Virus record (IMG/VR): IMGVR_UViG_3300022916_001023
Location: 1-21,072 of that record
Strand: one strand, 5' to 3'
DNA: 21,072 nucleotides
Source of the DNA: a virus
Shown here: piece by piece, positions 1 to 5,918 of the stretch
How the letters are laid out: every line of letters begins with the position of its first letter
Numbering within the stretch: position 1 is the stretch's first letter
Made by a program: the position numbers and the translations under genes
Notes under the pieces: generated by a model
Databases searched by the model: none
What the model was told of the DNA's origin: nothing
The model's input: the letters and a program-made list of their open reading frames with translations, nothing else

Positions 1-40
1 GGGCGGTCTGCGGGGGGGGGGCTGGTAGCGGTTCAGGCAC
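1..40 (-). CDS. Start of a gene running off the left edge (partial)
   Basis: A GTG codon at 40-38 opens a frame that stays open to the window edge and reads V-P-E-P-L-P followed by a proline-rich stretch. It overlaps the last codons of the upstream gene (stop at 35-33) by 8 bases, the same overlap seen between the two genes just upstream. An AGAAGGTG Shine-Dalgarno-like sequence lies about 6 bases before the GTG. Only 13 codons are visible, so no function can be given. The frame crosses a run of ten G (12-21 on the plus strand), which makes it sensitive to a sequencing error. Confidence 0.35.
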   Translation of the reverse strand, partial: MPEPLPAPPPQTA

Positions 41-596
41 GGGGATCACCTTCTGGCCAGGTCACTAGCGGGAGGCTTCGGGCGAGCCGCGAAGCGTGGC
101 GGAAGTACGCGGGGGTCCGCATCCCCGCCTCGCGGATCGTCTGCCGCAGGTGGACCGTCCAGGCCCACCCGACGAGCTCGACTTCTGCGGTGCGTTGGCC
201 CTCGGTCCACGCCACCCGCGCGAGGACGCACACGTCCGCCGTGCGCGAGCTCGGGTGCTTCGCCTTCGAGACGGGCTCTAGCAGGTTCCCGTCCAGCGCC
301 CGCGTTGCCTTCACGTCCACGGTGAGGCCGCTTGCGAGGGCCGAGTCCACGCCACCGATGCGGGGGCATGGGGCGAGGTCAGGGTAGACGTTCGCGACGC
401 GCGCGAAGGCGATCTCACCGAGCGCCCCGACGACGTGAACCTCGACGGCCGACTGGCCGCCGGCCGTGTCGTCGGCCAGGCCGGCGGCCTTGTTCTGCTG
501 AGCTCGGCGCAGGCCGAGGGCGACCGCGGCGCGAACCTCGAAGGCGTCCAGCGTCACGCCCCAGGGCATTTCCAGGGTAGGGAGCGGCTCAGTCAC
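33..596 (-). CDS. PD-(D/E)XK nuclease-like phage protein
   Basis: This is a 187-residue protein starting at GTG 596, chosen because that codon overlaps the end of the preceding small membrane gene by 8 bases; a longer frame to 647 would run much further into that gene. Residues 57-62 read V-G-A-L-G-E, followed by an aspartate near 84 and V-D-V-K at 93-96. This spacing of Glu, Asp and Asp-x-Lys resembles the catalytic core of the PD-(D/E)XK superfamily, as found in small phage proteins of unknown role. The C-terminal part (about 120-150) has the alternating hydrophobic pattern of a beta-rich end of such a fold. A role as a nuclease is inferred from the motif only; the protein could equally be a non-catalytic relative. 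It is one of the last genes of the leftward operon. Confidence 0.6.
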   Translation of the reverse strand: MTEPLPTLEMPWGVTLDAFEVRAAVALGLRRAQQNKAAGLADDTAGGQSAVEVHVVGALGEIAFARVANVYPDLAPCPRIGGVDSALASGLTVDVKATRALDGNLLEPVSKAKHPSSRTADVCVLARVAWTEGQRTAEVELVGWAWTVHLRQTIREAGMRTPAYFRHASRLARSLPLVTWPEGDPRA

Positions 597-714
597 ACAG
601 CCCCCAGACGACGAGGACGGCGGCGCCAGCACCCACGGCCGCAACACCGACGAGGGCCCCGCGAACCGCCATGCGGGTGAACGCCAGGCCGACGAGTAGC
701 GCCACGCGGGTCAT
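589..714 (-). CDS. Small membrane protein, 41 residues
   Basis: ATG 714-712 overlaps the stop of the upstream gene as ATGA, and the TGA stop at 591-589 overlaps the next gene's GTG by 8 bases. The protein is almost entirely hydrophobic: a first segment (about 4-12), a short basic break (R14, R18) and a second segment (about 20-37) rich in Ala, Val, Gly and Leu. It probably inserts in the inner membrane as one or two short helices. No family is recognised. Support comes from its exact fit between two coupled genes and its composition. It could be an accessory lysis or exclusion protein, but nothing in the sequence shows that. Confidence 0.5.
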   Translation of the reverse strand: MTRVALLVGLAFTRMAVRGALVGVAAVGAGAAVLVVWGLCD

Positions 715-1460
715 TCGCACCCTTCCATGAGCGCGCGGTAGTCGAAGCCGCCGCTCTGGGCGGACTCGGCCGCCGTGGTGGTCGTCTCTGCGAAGCCGAC
801 GACTCGGTTGTTGAACAGGAGGACGTGCGCGGGCGCCTGGGCGCCGTTCAGGAACGCGAGACCGCGCGCGGTCACGCGCCAGTGGCCCGAGGTGCGCGTC
901 TTCGGGTTGTCGTTCGGGGCCTGCTCCGCGAGGCCCCAATGGCGCAACTTGGCGACCTCGCCGCCCGCCGCGAGGACCCAGGCCGGCGCGGTCGCAGACA
1001 AGTGAACGAAGGCCGACGACGGCGAGCTCACGAAGGCGAGCCACGCGAGGACGCGCACCTTCTCGGCGTTCAGCTTGCGCCGGTAGACCTTCGCGACCTG
1101 GCCGCAGCACGGGCAGTCGGCGCCGTCGTCGAGGCGGGCTTCTAACCACTCGGTCGCCTGGGCCACAGTCTCCAGCCCTCGACGGTTCGCCTGAATGCGG
1201 GCGGGCGCGTCGGGCGCGGGATCGAAGGCCGCGACGGCCACCGACTCCAGCAACCCAAGTTGCGAGGGCTCGCCGCGGGCCGGGCGGTCGGCCACGGCTC
1301 GGGCTTCGAGCTCGGCGAGGCACGCCCCGCACTTCTCAGGCCGCGGCGCCCGCTCGGGGTGGATGCAGGACTTCCGCCCGGCCTTGTCGCACACCGAGCG
1401 TCGGGCGCGGGGGGCGAAGGCGTGCGAGCGAGTCCCCGCGTTGTTCTCGTACCACTTCAC
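711..1460 (-). CDS. Zinc-cluster phage protein of unknown function
   Basis: The start is GTG 1460, which overlaps the stop of the upstream gene as GTGA and has a CGAGGTG Shine-Dalgarno 6 bases upstream. The 249-residue product has two Cys clusters: C24, C32, C44 and C47 with nearby histidines near the N-terminus, and C116-P-C-C-G-Q at 116-121. Between and after them lie helical and winged-helix-looking stretches (about 125-225). Such paired clusters usually bind zinc, and a DNA or RNA contact is plausible, but no named family is recognised. The first cluster has the form C-x7-C-x11-C-x2-C. Position in the coupled leftward operon suggests co-expression with the DNA-metabolism genes. Confidence 0.7.
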   Translation of the reverse strand: MKWYENNAGTRSHAFAPRARRSVCDKAGRKSCIHPERAPRPEKCGACLAELEARAVADRPARGEPSQLGLLESVAVAAFDPAPDAPARIQANRRGLETVAQATEWLEARLDDGADCPCCGQVAKVYRRKLNAEKVRVLAWLAFVSSPSSAFVHLSATAPAWVLAAGGEVAKLRHWGLAEQAPNDNPKTRTSGHWRVTARGLAFLNGAQAPAHVLLFNNRVVGFAETTTTAAESAQSGGFDYRALMEGCE

Positions 1461-1669
1461 CCGCACACCTCGGCTTCCGTCTCGTGTTCCGAGTCCATGA
1501 GGACCTGCCAGCGGTCGGCGTGCCGGTCCCACTCGGTGCGCCACCTCTGAAAGCGCGTGGATCGGATGATCTCGCCCGCCTGCGCACGGTGGCGCGCGAT
1601 GGCCGCGGCCATCGCGCGCAGCCGTGCGTCAAGCCACAACCACTCCGGGTCGACGGACTGGTGCTTCAT
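1457..1669 (-). CDS. Small Trp/Arg-rich helical protein, unknown
   Basis: ATG 1669 overlaps the stop of the HTH gene upstream (ATGA), and its TGA overlaps the next GTG start. The 70-residue product is predicted helical throughout, rich in Arg, Ala and Trp (E-W-L-W-L near 9-13, W-R-T-E-W near 42-46), and ends in an acidic tail (about 58-67). No motif or family is recognised. The double 4-base overlap and lack of an alternative frame at this spot support it as a real gene. It may be a partner of the neighbouring HTH protein, but this is only an inference from coupling. Confidence 0.6.
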   Translation of the reverse strand: MKHQSVDPEWLWLDARLRAMAAAIARHRAQAGEIIRSTRFQRWRTEWDRHADRWQVLMDSEHETEAEVCG

Positions 1670-2460
1670 CGCTTCACCTCGTCAGGTTCCGGGTCGGTGA
1701 CCGCGAGCGTCTCCACGTCGAGGCACGCACGCGCCAGGCGGTGAAGGGCCTCGGTCGGAAGGTCTGCTTCGTGTAGAGGCGCGGGCAGGTTCGCCACCTG
1801 GGCGCCTTCGCCTGCGATGGCCTGGCCGCCGTCGGTGGCGACGGCCACGTTCGCGACGATGCTCGGGCCGCCGCCGGACTGCTCCCCCACGCCCAGCTTC
1901 CGCAGGACCTCGGCCACGTTCGCCTTGCCAGTCACCGCGTCGCTCTCGCTGTCGGTGAGGATGCGCAGGAGCTCGGGCACGCCCTCGGCCAAGGCCCGCT
2001 GCGCAGCGAGGCGCACAAGGGCGGCGTTCAGGCCTGCGAGCTCGCGCACGGCGCTTATCGCCCCGGTCGAAGCGAGGTACTTGTAAACCGTCGGGCGGCT
2101 GATCCCGAAGTGTCGAGCGGTCGCGGACACGTTGAGCGTGTCGATCAGGTGCTCGGCCACGAGGTAGGGCACGCGCATTCGCTCGTGCTCGGCGAGGGCC
2201 TCGCGGTGGGTCTCACGTCGGGCGGCGAGCTCGGGATCGGCGCGGAGCTTCCGCAGGGTGCCAGCGCCGATCTTGAACCGGGCCCGAACGGCGCGCACCG
2301 ACTCGCCGGCGTCCAGGGCGTCGAGCACCTCGAACGGTCGTGCGTCGTCGGGGTCAGGCTTCGGGGTCTCCAGTGTACCCGGATGCGCCCCCCCTGAATG
2401 CTCCACGATGTCGGTCACTTGCCGGCCTATGCTGGACCGCGCGGGCTCACGTCGAGTCAC
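1666..2460 (-). CDS. Two-HTH DNA-binding protein, possible small terminase subunit
   Basis: The product has two helix-turn-helix-like segments: about 44-73 (ending in A-G-T-L-R-K-L) and about 104-130 (S-A-T-A-R-H-F-G-I-S-R-P-T-V-Y at 112-126). The central region (about 143-195) is helical and resembles the small-terminase pattern of repeated A-x-x-x-L helices leading into a K-L-G-V-G turn. Phage small terminases recognise packaging sites through such HTH domains, so terminase small subunit is the best guess; a transcription regulator is the alternative. No large terminase is visible downstream, though the operon continues off the left edge. The start is unresolved: GTG at 2460 is the longest, GTG at 2418 or 2406 are alternatives, and none has a good Shine-Dalgarno. 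It lies immediately downstream of a repeat-rich non-coding block (2550-2707). Confidence 0.65.
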   Translation of the reverse strand: MTRREPARSSIGRQVTDIVEHSGGAHPGTLETPKPDPDDARPFEVLDALDAGESVRAVRARFKIGAGTLRKLRADPELAARRETHREALAEHERMRVPYLVAEHLIDTLNVSATARHFGISRPTVYKYLASTGAISAVRELAGLNAALVRLAAQRALAEGVPELLRILTDSESDAVTGKANVAEVLRKLGVGEQSGGGPSIVANVAVATDGGQAIAGEGAQVANLPAPLHEADLPTEALHRLARACLDVETLAVTDPEPDEVKR

Positions 2461-2549
2461 GCGGGGTCACGTTGGGGCCCCACTCGGGCGCGCTGGGGCA
2501 CGCCGCGAGCACCTGCACAAACGGTAGTGAGCTCATGGACGGTCGACAA

Positions 2550-2603
2550 GGGGGTACGTTTTCGTACCCTCTATCTGGTCAGGGGGTACGTTTTCGTACC
2601 CCC
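2550..2603. repeat. Two tandem copies of a 20-bp palindromic site
   Basis: The 20-base sequence GGGGGTACGTTTTCGTACCC occurs exactly at 2550-2569 and 2582-2601, 32 bases apart (about three helical turns). Each copy is an inverted repeat with arms GGGTACG and CGTACCC around TTTT; in the second copy the arms extend to 9 bp (2582-2590 and 2595-2603). Same-face spacing and perfect symmetry are typical of sites for a dimeric DNA-binding protein. Confidence 0.85.
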
Positions 2604-2636
2604 CCTATTGAGCGCGGGCGGCCGGTGCTCAATAGG
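2604..2636. repeat. 10-bp perfect inverted repeat
   Basis: CCTATTGAGC at 2604-2613 is matched by GCTCAATAGG at 2627-2636 with a 13-base spacer. The arms are AT-richer than their surroundings. There is no T-run after either arm, so a simple intrinsic terminator is unlikely. Confidence 0.8.
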
Positions 2637-2660
2637 TGCGCAAGAGAGGGTGCGCAAGAG
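2635..2660. repeat. 12-bp direct repeat, two copies
   Basis: GGTGCGCAAGAG occurs at 2635-2646 and again at 2649-2660, a 14-base period. The first copy overlaps the end of the neighbouring inverted repeat. Confidence 0.8.
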
Positions 2661-2662
2661 GA

Positions 2663-2707
2663 CCACCGCCGGCTGTTGCGCGCGAGGCTAGCTCACACCG
2701 GCGGTGG
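2663..2707. repeat. 10-bp perfect inverted repeat, 25-base spacer
   Basis: CCACCGCCGG at 2663-2672 is the reverse complement of CCGGCGGTGG at 2698-2707. The spacer itself holds GCGCGC and GCTAGC. It lies about 45 bases past the methyltransferase stop on the transcribed strand and could form a hairpin in that transcript, but no U-tract follows. Confidence 0.75.
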
Positions 2708-2750
2708 AACACCCACAGAACGCGAGCGGGCGCAGCATACGCCCTGGCGG

Positions 2751-4028
2751 TCAGTATGGGGAGAGGCCGATGTCCCGCGAGGGGTGCCAGATGCACTCGC
2801 CGTCGTGGGTCATGCTGGCGTCGGGCCCTCGGGGAGCTCCACAGCACCCGCACACCCCGCGGTGGGAGAGATCCGCGGTGCCGCGCCCCACGCCACCGTC
2901 ACGAACGGGCCGCAACTCGCTCACCTGGCGAGCGGCTGCGCCGCTATCCTCCCCCCCCTGTTCCGCGCCCCCCCCCAGGGTGATCAGCTTCACATTCCCC
3001 CGCTTCACGGGCTCGGGCGTCGGCTTCGTGGTGACGGTGACGGCGATGCGGTTCACGCGCCCCCCGGTGAGGTACTCGGGCGGGAGGCCGGCGAGGGCCT
3101 CGGGGCCGTAGGCTCCCCGGATTTCCGCTGCGGCGGTCTCCACTCGGGCCAACCACTCCCGGTCGGCTGGCGGCTCCACGGGCTCAAGTTCGGGCACCCC
3201 GAGGGCGACCCTTTCGCGCGCGACCTTCTGGCGCGCGATGTCGGCACCCAGGAGACACGCCACGCTCCCCCGCACGACGTAGGACCTCGCCGGGTCCGAC
3301 TCCCGCCGCACGACGGGGGGCGGGATATCGGGGTCGGTCCCGTCCGCGTTGATCGCGCCGTACTGCGTCACCCAGGCCCAGCCCGGCGGGGGCGGGACGT
3401 ACTCGATGAGGCACGAGGGGAACGGGGCGCCCGTCTTCGCCGGCTTGCCCGGCCCCGTCTCGAAGCGCAGCCGGCCGCGGGGCAGGACCACGCGACGCGC
3501 GACGCCGTGAACGTGGCGGCTGAACCACTCGGTCGCCGGCCGGAACGCGGGCAGGGCCAGGAAGGGCCCGCCGCCCTCGGGGTCGACGCCGGCGGCCGCG
3601 ATGGCGCGCATCCAGTCGGTGACCGTCCGGCTGGCGTGGCCCTTGGCCGAGCACCCCTTTCGGGTCTTCGTGGCCCGCTTCCACTCGCCGTCGCGGCACG
3701 CGAGGCACGCGCGGGAGTAGGGCGGGTTTGCGTAGCGGGCGCCGTCTGCGCGCCACCTGGCCACGAGCTCGGGCGAGCCGGGCGCGAGGCCCGCGGTGCG
3801 GGGCATGGGCGGGTGGTCGCCCCCGAAGGCGTCACGGTCGGCCATGATCTCGGCGTCGGGCCCGAAGTAGCGGCGCCCCTGGGAGCTCCACCCGAGGGCG
3901 GCGATGTCGAGGGCGAAGTCCTCGACGCCCAGGGCGGCGGCGGCGGCGCGGAGGAACGCGGGCGGGGTCGCCCAGGTGTTGCGGCCCCCGGTTGCGTTGT
4001 AGACGGGAAGGTCAGTCGACGCGCTCAC
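2751..4028 (-). CDS. Phage Dam-type DNA N6-adenine methyltransferase
   Basis: This 425-residue protein starts at GTG 4028, overlapping the VRR-NUC stop (GTGA). It follows the phage Dam family layout: N-x-W-A-T-P-P at 17-23, F-A-L-D-I-A-A at 38-44, R-Y-F-G near 53-56, and the catalytic N-P-P-Y at 101-104 that binds the target adenine. The region 156-210 matches the end of the catalytic domain (F-L-A-L-P, V-V-L-P-R-G-R-L-R-F). A Cys-bearing insertion follows NPPY (C108, C111, C126). The C-terminal ~200 residues exceed the usual family length of about 170-200 and end in a second Cys/His group (C-G-C-C, then E-C-I-W-H). It would methylate adenine in phage or host DNA, probably to block restriction or to mark DNA. 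Two G-runs lie in the C-terminal coding part. Confidence 0.85.
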   Translation of the reverse strand: MSASTDLPVYNATGGRNTWATPPAFLRAAAAALGVEDFALDIAALGWSSQGRRYFGPDAEIMADRDAFGGDHPPMPRTAGLAPGSPELVARWRADGARYANPPYSRACLACRDGEWKRATKTRKGCSAKGHASRTVTDWMRAIAAAGVDPEGGGPFLALPAFRPATEWFSRHVHGVARRVVLPRGRLRFETGPGKPAKTGAPFPSCLIEYVPPPPGWAWVTQYGAINADGTDPDIPPPVVRRESDPARSYVVRGSVACLLGADIARQKVARERVALGVPELEPVEPPADREWLARVETAAAEIRGAYGPEALAGLPPEYLTGGRVNRIAVTVTTKPTPEPVKRGNVKLITLGGGAEQGGEDSGAAARQVSELRPVRDGGVGRGTADLSHRGVCGCCGAPRGPDASMTHDGECIWHPSRDIGLSPY

Positions 4029-4606
4029 AGGCACCCCCTCACAGCGAAGCCGAGCTCGCCCATTTTCCGCAGGCAGTCGTCCATGCCGTAGGCCACAAAG
4101 CACTCGGCGCCGCTCACCTGTCGGATCTCGGCCATGCGGGCGCGCTGCACGTCGCTCGCGCCGGCCTCGGGGTCGGTGAGCCGGTTGCGCTTGGCCACGT
4201 CGTCGGCCTTGAGCTCCACGAACACCGCGGACGGGGCGCCGACGGCCAGCCAATCGGCCACGGCCTCAAGTTGTCGAGCTTGCGGCCCCTCCGCGAACTT
4301 GCCAGCGACACCGCGGAGGCGAACCGCGGCGAGGGCGAGGGTGGCGAGCTCGGGCCGCAACGGGTGGCCGTCGATGCGGAAGTCCGGCTCGCCGGCGGTC
4401 ATGCCCGCGGCCTTCGCCTTCCCGGCCAGGCCGGGGGGGAGCCTCACGCCGTTGAGGCTCGCCGCGTGGGGGATCTGCGTGAGCCGCATCACCTCCACGA
4501 TGCCGCACTGTGCGCGGTGCTCCGGGTCGTCCGGCCGTTTGCGGGTCTTCTTCTTCGTCTTCTGGGCGGCGGCGAGCTCGCGCCACCCGGTCTTAGTGTC
4601 GGTCAT
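4025..4606 (-). CDS. VRR-NUC domain nuclease
   Basis: The 193-residue product carries the VRR-NUC (PD-(D/E)XK superfamily) residues in order: E38 in I-V-E-V-M, the loop S-L-N-G-V-R at 50-55, G-E-P-D at 72-75, and V-E-L-K at 130-133, followed by a Gln-containing helix (Q154) and the V-A-Y-G-M-D-D element. VRR-NUC proteins act as stand-alone structure-selective nucleases in phages. About 55 residues separate GEPD from ELK, longer than in compact phage members, so an inserted helical segment is likely (about 84-125). The N-terminus is Lys-rich (16-24). ATG 4606 is preceded directly by a stem-loop with GGGG in the loop. It is coupled to the methyltransferase downstream (GTGA). Confidence 0.85.
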   Translation of the reverse strand: MTDTKTGWRELAAAQKTKKKTRKRPDDPEHRAQCGIVEVMRLTQIPHAASLNGVRLPPGLAGKAKAAGMTAGEPDFRIDGHPLRPELATLALAAVRLRGVAGKFAEGPQARQLEAVADWLAVGAPSAVFVELKADDVAKRNRLTDPEAGASDVQRARMAEIRQVSGAECFVAYGMDDCLRKMGELGFAVRGCL

Positions 4607-4620
4607 AGGTTCCCCAACCT
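4607..4620 (-). promoter_or_regulatory. Stem-loop ribosome-binding element
   Basis: On the minus strand the 14 bases before ATG 4606 read AGGTTGGGGAACCT, a 5-bp stem with the purine-rich GGGG in the loop. The same 12-base core directly precedes the sbcC-like start at 11746, where the closing pair is C-G instead of A-T. Confidence 0.55.
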
Positions 4621-4621
4621 C

Positions 4622-5005
4622 TCAGGCGATAGCGCGTGTGAGTGCAGCCCCATCGGGGCCCAGGAGGCGGCCGCGCGCATCGACGGCCGTCTCCCCTTCG
4701 AGCAGGACGCGGACCCGGTTGGGCCCCCGCTTCGCGATCTCTCGAATCATGGTGAACGTGAAGGCCACGCCGTCGTCCTCGACGACGAGCCGGTCACCGA
4801 ACGGGGACACGTCGTAACAGTGGCCCCCGGTGGCGTCGCCTTCTTCCCCGATGTGCCAGCCCACCGACACCTTCCGGCGGGTCAGCGGGTGCTCGACAAC
4901 GATCATGGCCACGCGGTCACCGTCCCGGCCTGGCCGGGGGGCCGTCAGGGCCTCTCCGCAGTAGGCGCAGGCCCGAGGGTACTCGCGCAGGCTCCAGCGG
5001 CCCAC
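4622..5005 (-). CDS. Unknown protein with CxxC element
   Basis: The product is about 127 residues if GTG 5005 is the start; TTG 5011, which overlaps the upstream stop, is also possible. GGGGGAG lies 9 bases before the GTG. C-A-Y-C-G-E near residue 13-18 and a later G-G-H-C suggest a small zinc-binding unit, followed by beta-rich sequence (V-V-E-D-D-G-V-A-F-T-F-T) resembling a barrel. No family is recognised. It sits between the Cys/His-rich gene at 5008-5484 and the nuclease/methyltransferase pair, and it ends 16 bases before the VRR-NUC start, where the stem-loop ribosome-binding site lies. Confidence 0.65.
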   Translation of the reverse strand: MGRWSLREYPRACAYCGEALTAPRPGRDGDRVAMIVVEHPLTRRKVSVGWHIGEEGDATGGHCYDVSPFGDRLVVEDDGVAFTFTMIREIAKRGPNRVRVLLEGETAVDARGRLLGPDGAALTRAIA

Positions 5006-5007
5006 GC

Positions 5008-5484
5008 TCAAGACTCCCCCTCGGCGCACGCGATGGCGGCGCGGAGTGCGGCGAGGTCCTCGGCCAACTTCACAGCCCGCGCACTGGCGAAGCTGGCGAA
5101 ACGCCGGTAGGCCTCGCCCTCGGTTCGGCCGATCACCGCGTAGTAGCGGGCGTCCACGATGCCGCCCCGATCCACCAGCCCGCGGTCATGTTTCGTCACG
5201 AAGTCGAAGCCCCGCTCCGACGCCAGGACGTAGGTCTTCGGCGTGAGGCGAAAATGCGCGGTGCTGGTCTGGAGCTCGCCTTGATACAGGCGGACGCACC
5301 AAAGTTGGACGGTCTCGGCGCCGGCCGCGGCGAGGTAGCGGGGGGCGTGCTGGCGGCACCAGTGGTGCCCGTCCTTACACGGGCCGAGGACGGCATTACG
5401 GCGGCACTGGTGAAACCGAACCGACGCGCCGCCGTCGTGGACGCGGCCGGAACACCTGGGGGGGGGGGCGGGGCGGGTGGTCAT
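5008..5484 (-). CDS. Cys/His-rich zinc-binding-like phage protein
   Basis: ATG 5484 overlaps the hydrolase stop (ATGA). The 158-residue product begins with a proline run encoded by 11 consecutive C on its strand. It then has a likely zinc-binding unit: C11, C27, C36 and C43 with H25, H41 and H46 (H-Q-C-R-R-N-A, D-G-H-H-W-C-R-Q-H at 38-46). The C-terminal half ends in a helix with E-D-L-A-A-L-R near 143-149. Small phage proteins with this C-x-n-WC-x-x-H pattern are common but uncharacterised. Function is unknown; nucleic-acid contact is possible. The homopolymer next to the start could give frameshift variants. Confidence 0.65.
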   Translation of the reverse strand: MTTRPAPPPRCSGRVHDGGASVRFHQCRRNAVLGPCKDGHHWCRQHAPRYLAAAGAETVQLWCVRLYQGELQTSTAHFRLTPKTYVLASERGFDFVTKHDRGLVDRGGIVDARYYAVIGRTEGEAYRRFASFASARAVKLAEDLAALRAAIACAEGES

Positions 5485-5918
5485 GGCATCCTCCAATAGC
5501 GGTGCATGAGGCGCCCGGCGCGGTGCGGGCGCGTGTCGTAGGTGCGGCCGGCCTCGGCCAACTTGCGGCCCCAGGAGCCGGGCTCGCGCCAGCGGGCGCA
5601 GCCGGCCTCGGGCCCGGCCTCGGCGCAGAACCAAAGCACGTCCTCGGTGAGCCACGCGGGCCGCCGGTCGATGCCCAGGTGTGCGCGCGTGCTGGCGGCC
5701 AGGTGGCGCCAGGTGAGCCGCGAGGGCGCGTTGACGGCTCGACACCCGCGGGCGAACTGGCCGCGGCGCGTGGCCGCTTCGAGCGGCGTCACGCCCCGCG
5801 CCCGAGCTCGGTTCATGATCACGCCGGCGACGGCCTTCGCGTCGGTGAAGGCGTGCGAGCTCTCGCCGCAGGCCACGTCGGCAACGGTCACGATGGACAC
5901 CAGAAGCCACACGATCAC
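5481..5918 (-). CDS. Cell-wall hydrolase, SleB/Hydrolase_2-like
   Basis: GTG 5918 overlaps the stop of the upstream gene. The 145-residue product opens with a hydrophobic segment (2-17) that could be a signal or signal-anchor sequence, followed at once by G-E19-S-S-H-A-F. That Glu matches the catalytic position of the SleB/CwlJ type fold. A-V-A-G-V-I-M-N-R at 29-37 and G-Q-F near 53-55 are further family hallmarks. Such enzymes cut peptidoglycan glycan strands. Its place inside the replication/DNA-metabolism operon, 9 kb from the lysis cassette, is odd: it may be a second lysin, or act at entry. It has about the length of a minimal catalytic domain, with no binding domain. Confidence 0.75.
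   Translation of the reverse strand: MIVWLLVSIVTVADVACGESSHAFTDAKAVAGVIMNRARARGVTPLEAATRRGQFARGCRAVNAPSRLTWRHLAASTRAHLGIDRRPAWLTEDVLWFCAEAGPEAGCARWREPGSWGRKLAEAGRTYDTRPHRAGRLMHRYWRMP

Larger units (their letters stand above)
2461..2750. other. Non-coding interval rich in repeats
   Basis: No convincing gene is seen between the methyltransferase stop and the HTH gene. This is by far the longest gene-free stretch in a window where most neighbours overlap by 4 bases. It contains two tandem palindromic sites, two 10-bp inverted repeats and a 12-bp direct repeat, all within 2550-2707 and annotated separately. It may be an operator region for the HTH gene, a replication origin, a partition site or a packaging site. 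Confidence 0.75.

Noticed and set aside
2340-4091. A 583-codon open frame on the plus strand
   Set aside because: It lies opposite the methyltransferase, whose frame has recognisable motifs; the plus-strand translation is low-complexity Arg/Gly/Pro sequence typical of antisense frames in GC-rich DNA, and it also crosses the repeat block.
3992-5110. A 372-codon open frame on the plus strand
   Set aside because: It is antisense to the VRR-NUC gene and neighbours and its translation shows no domain.
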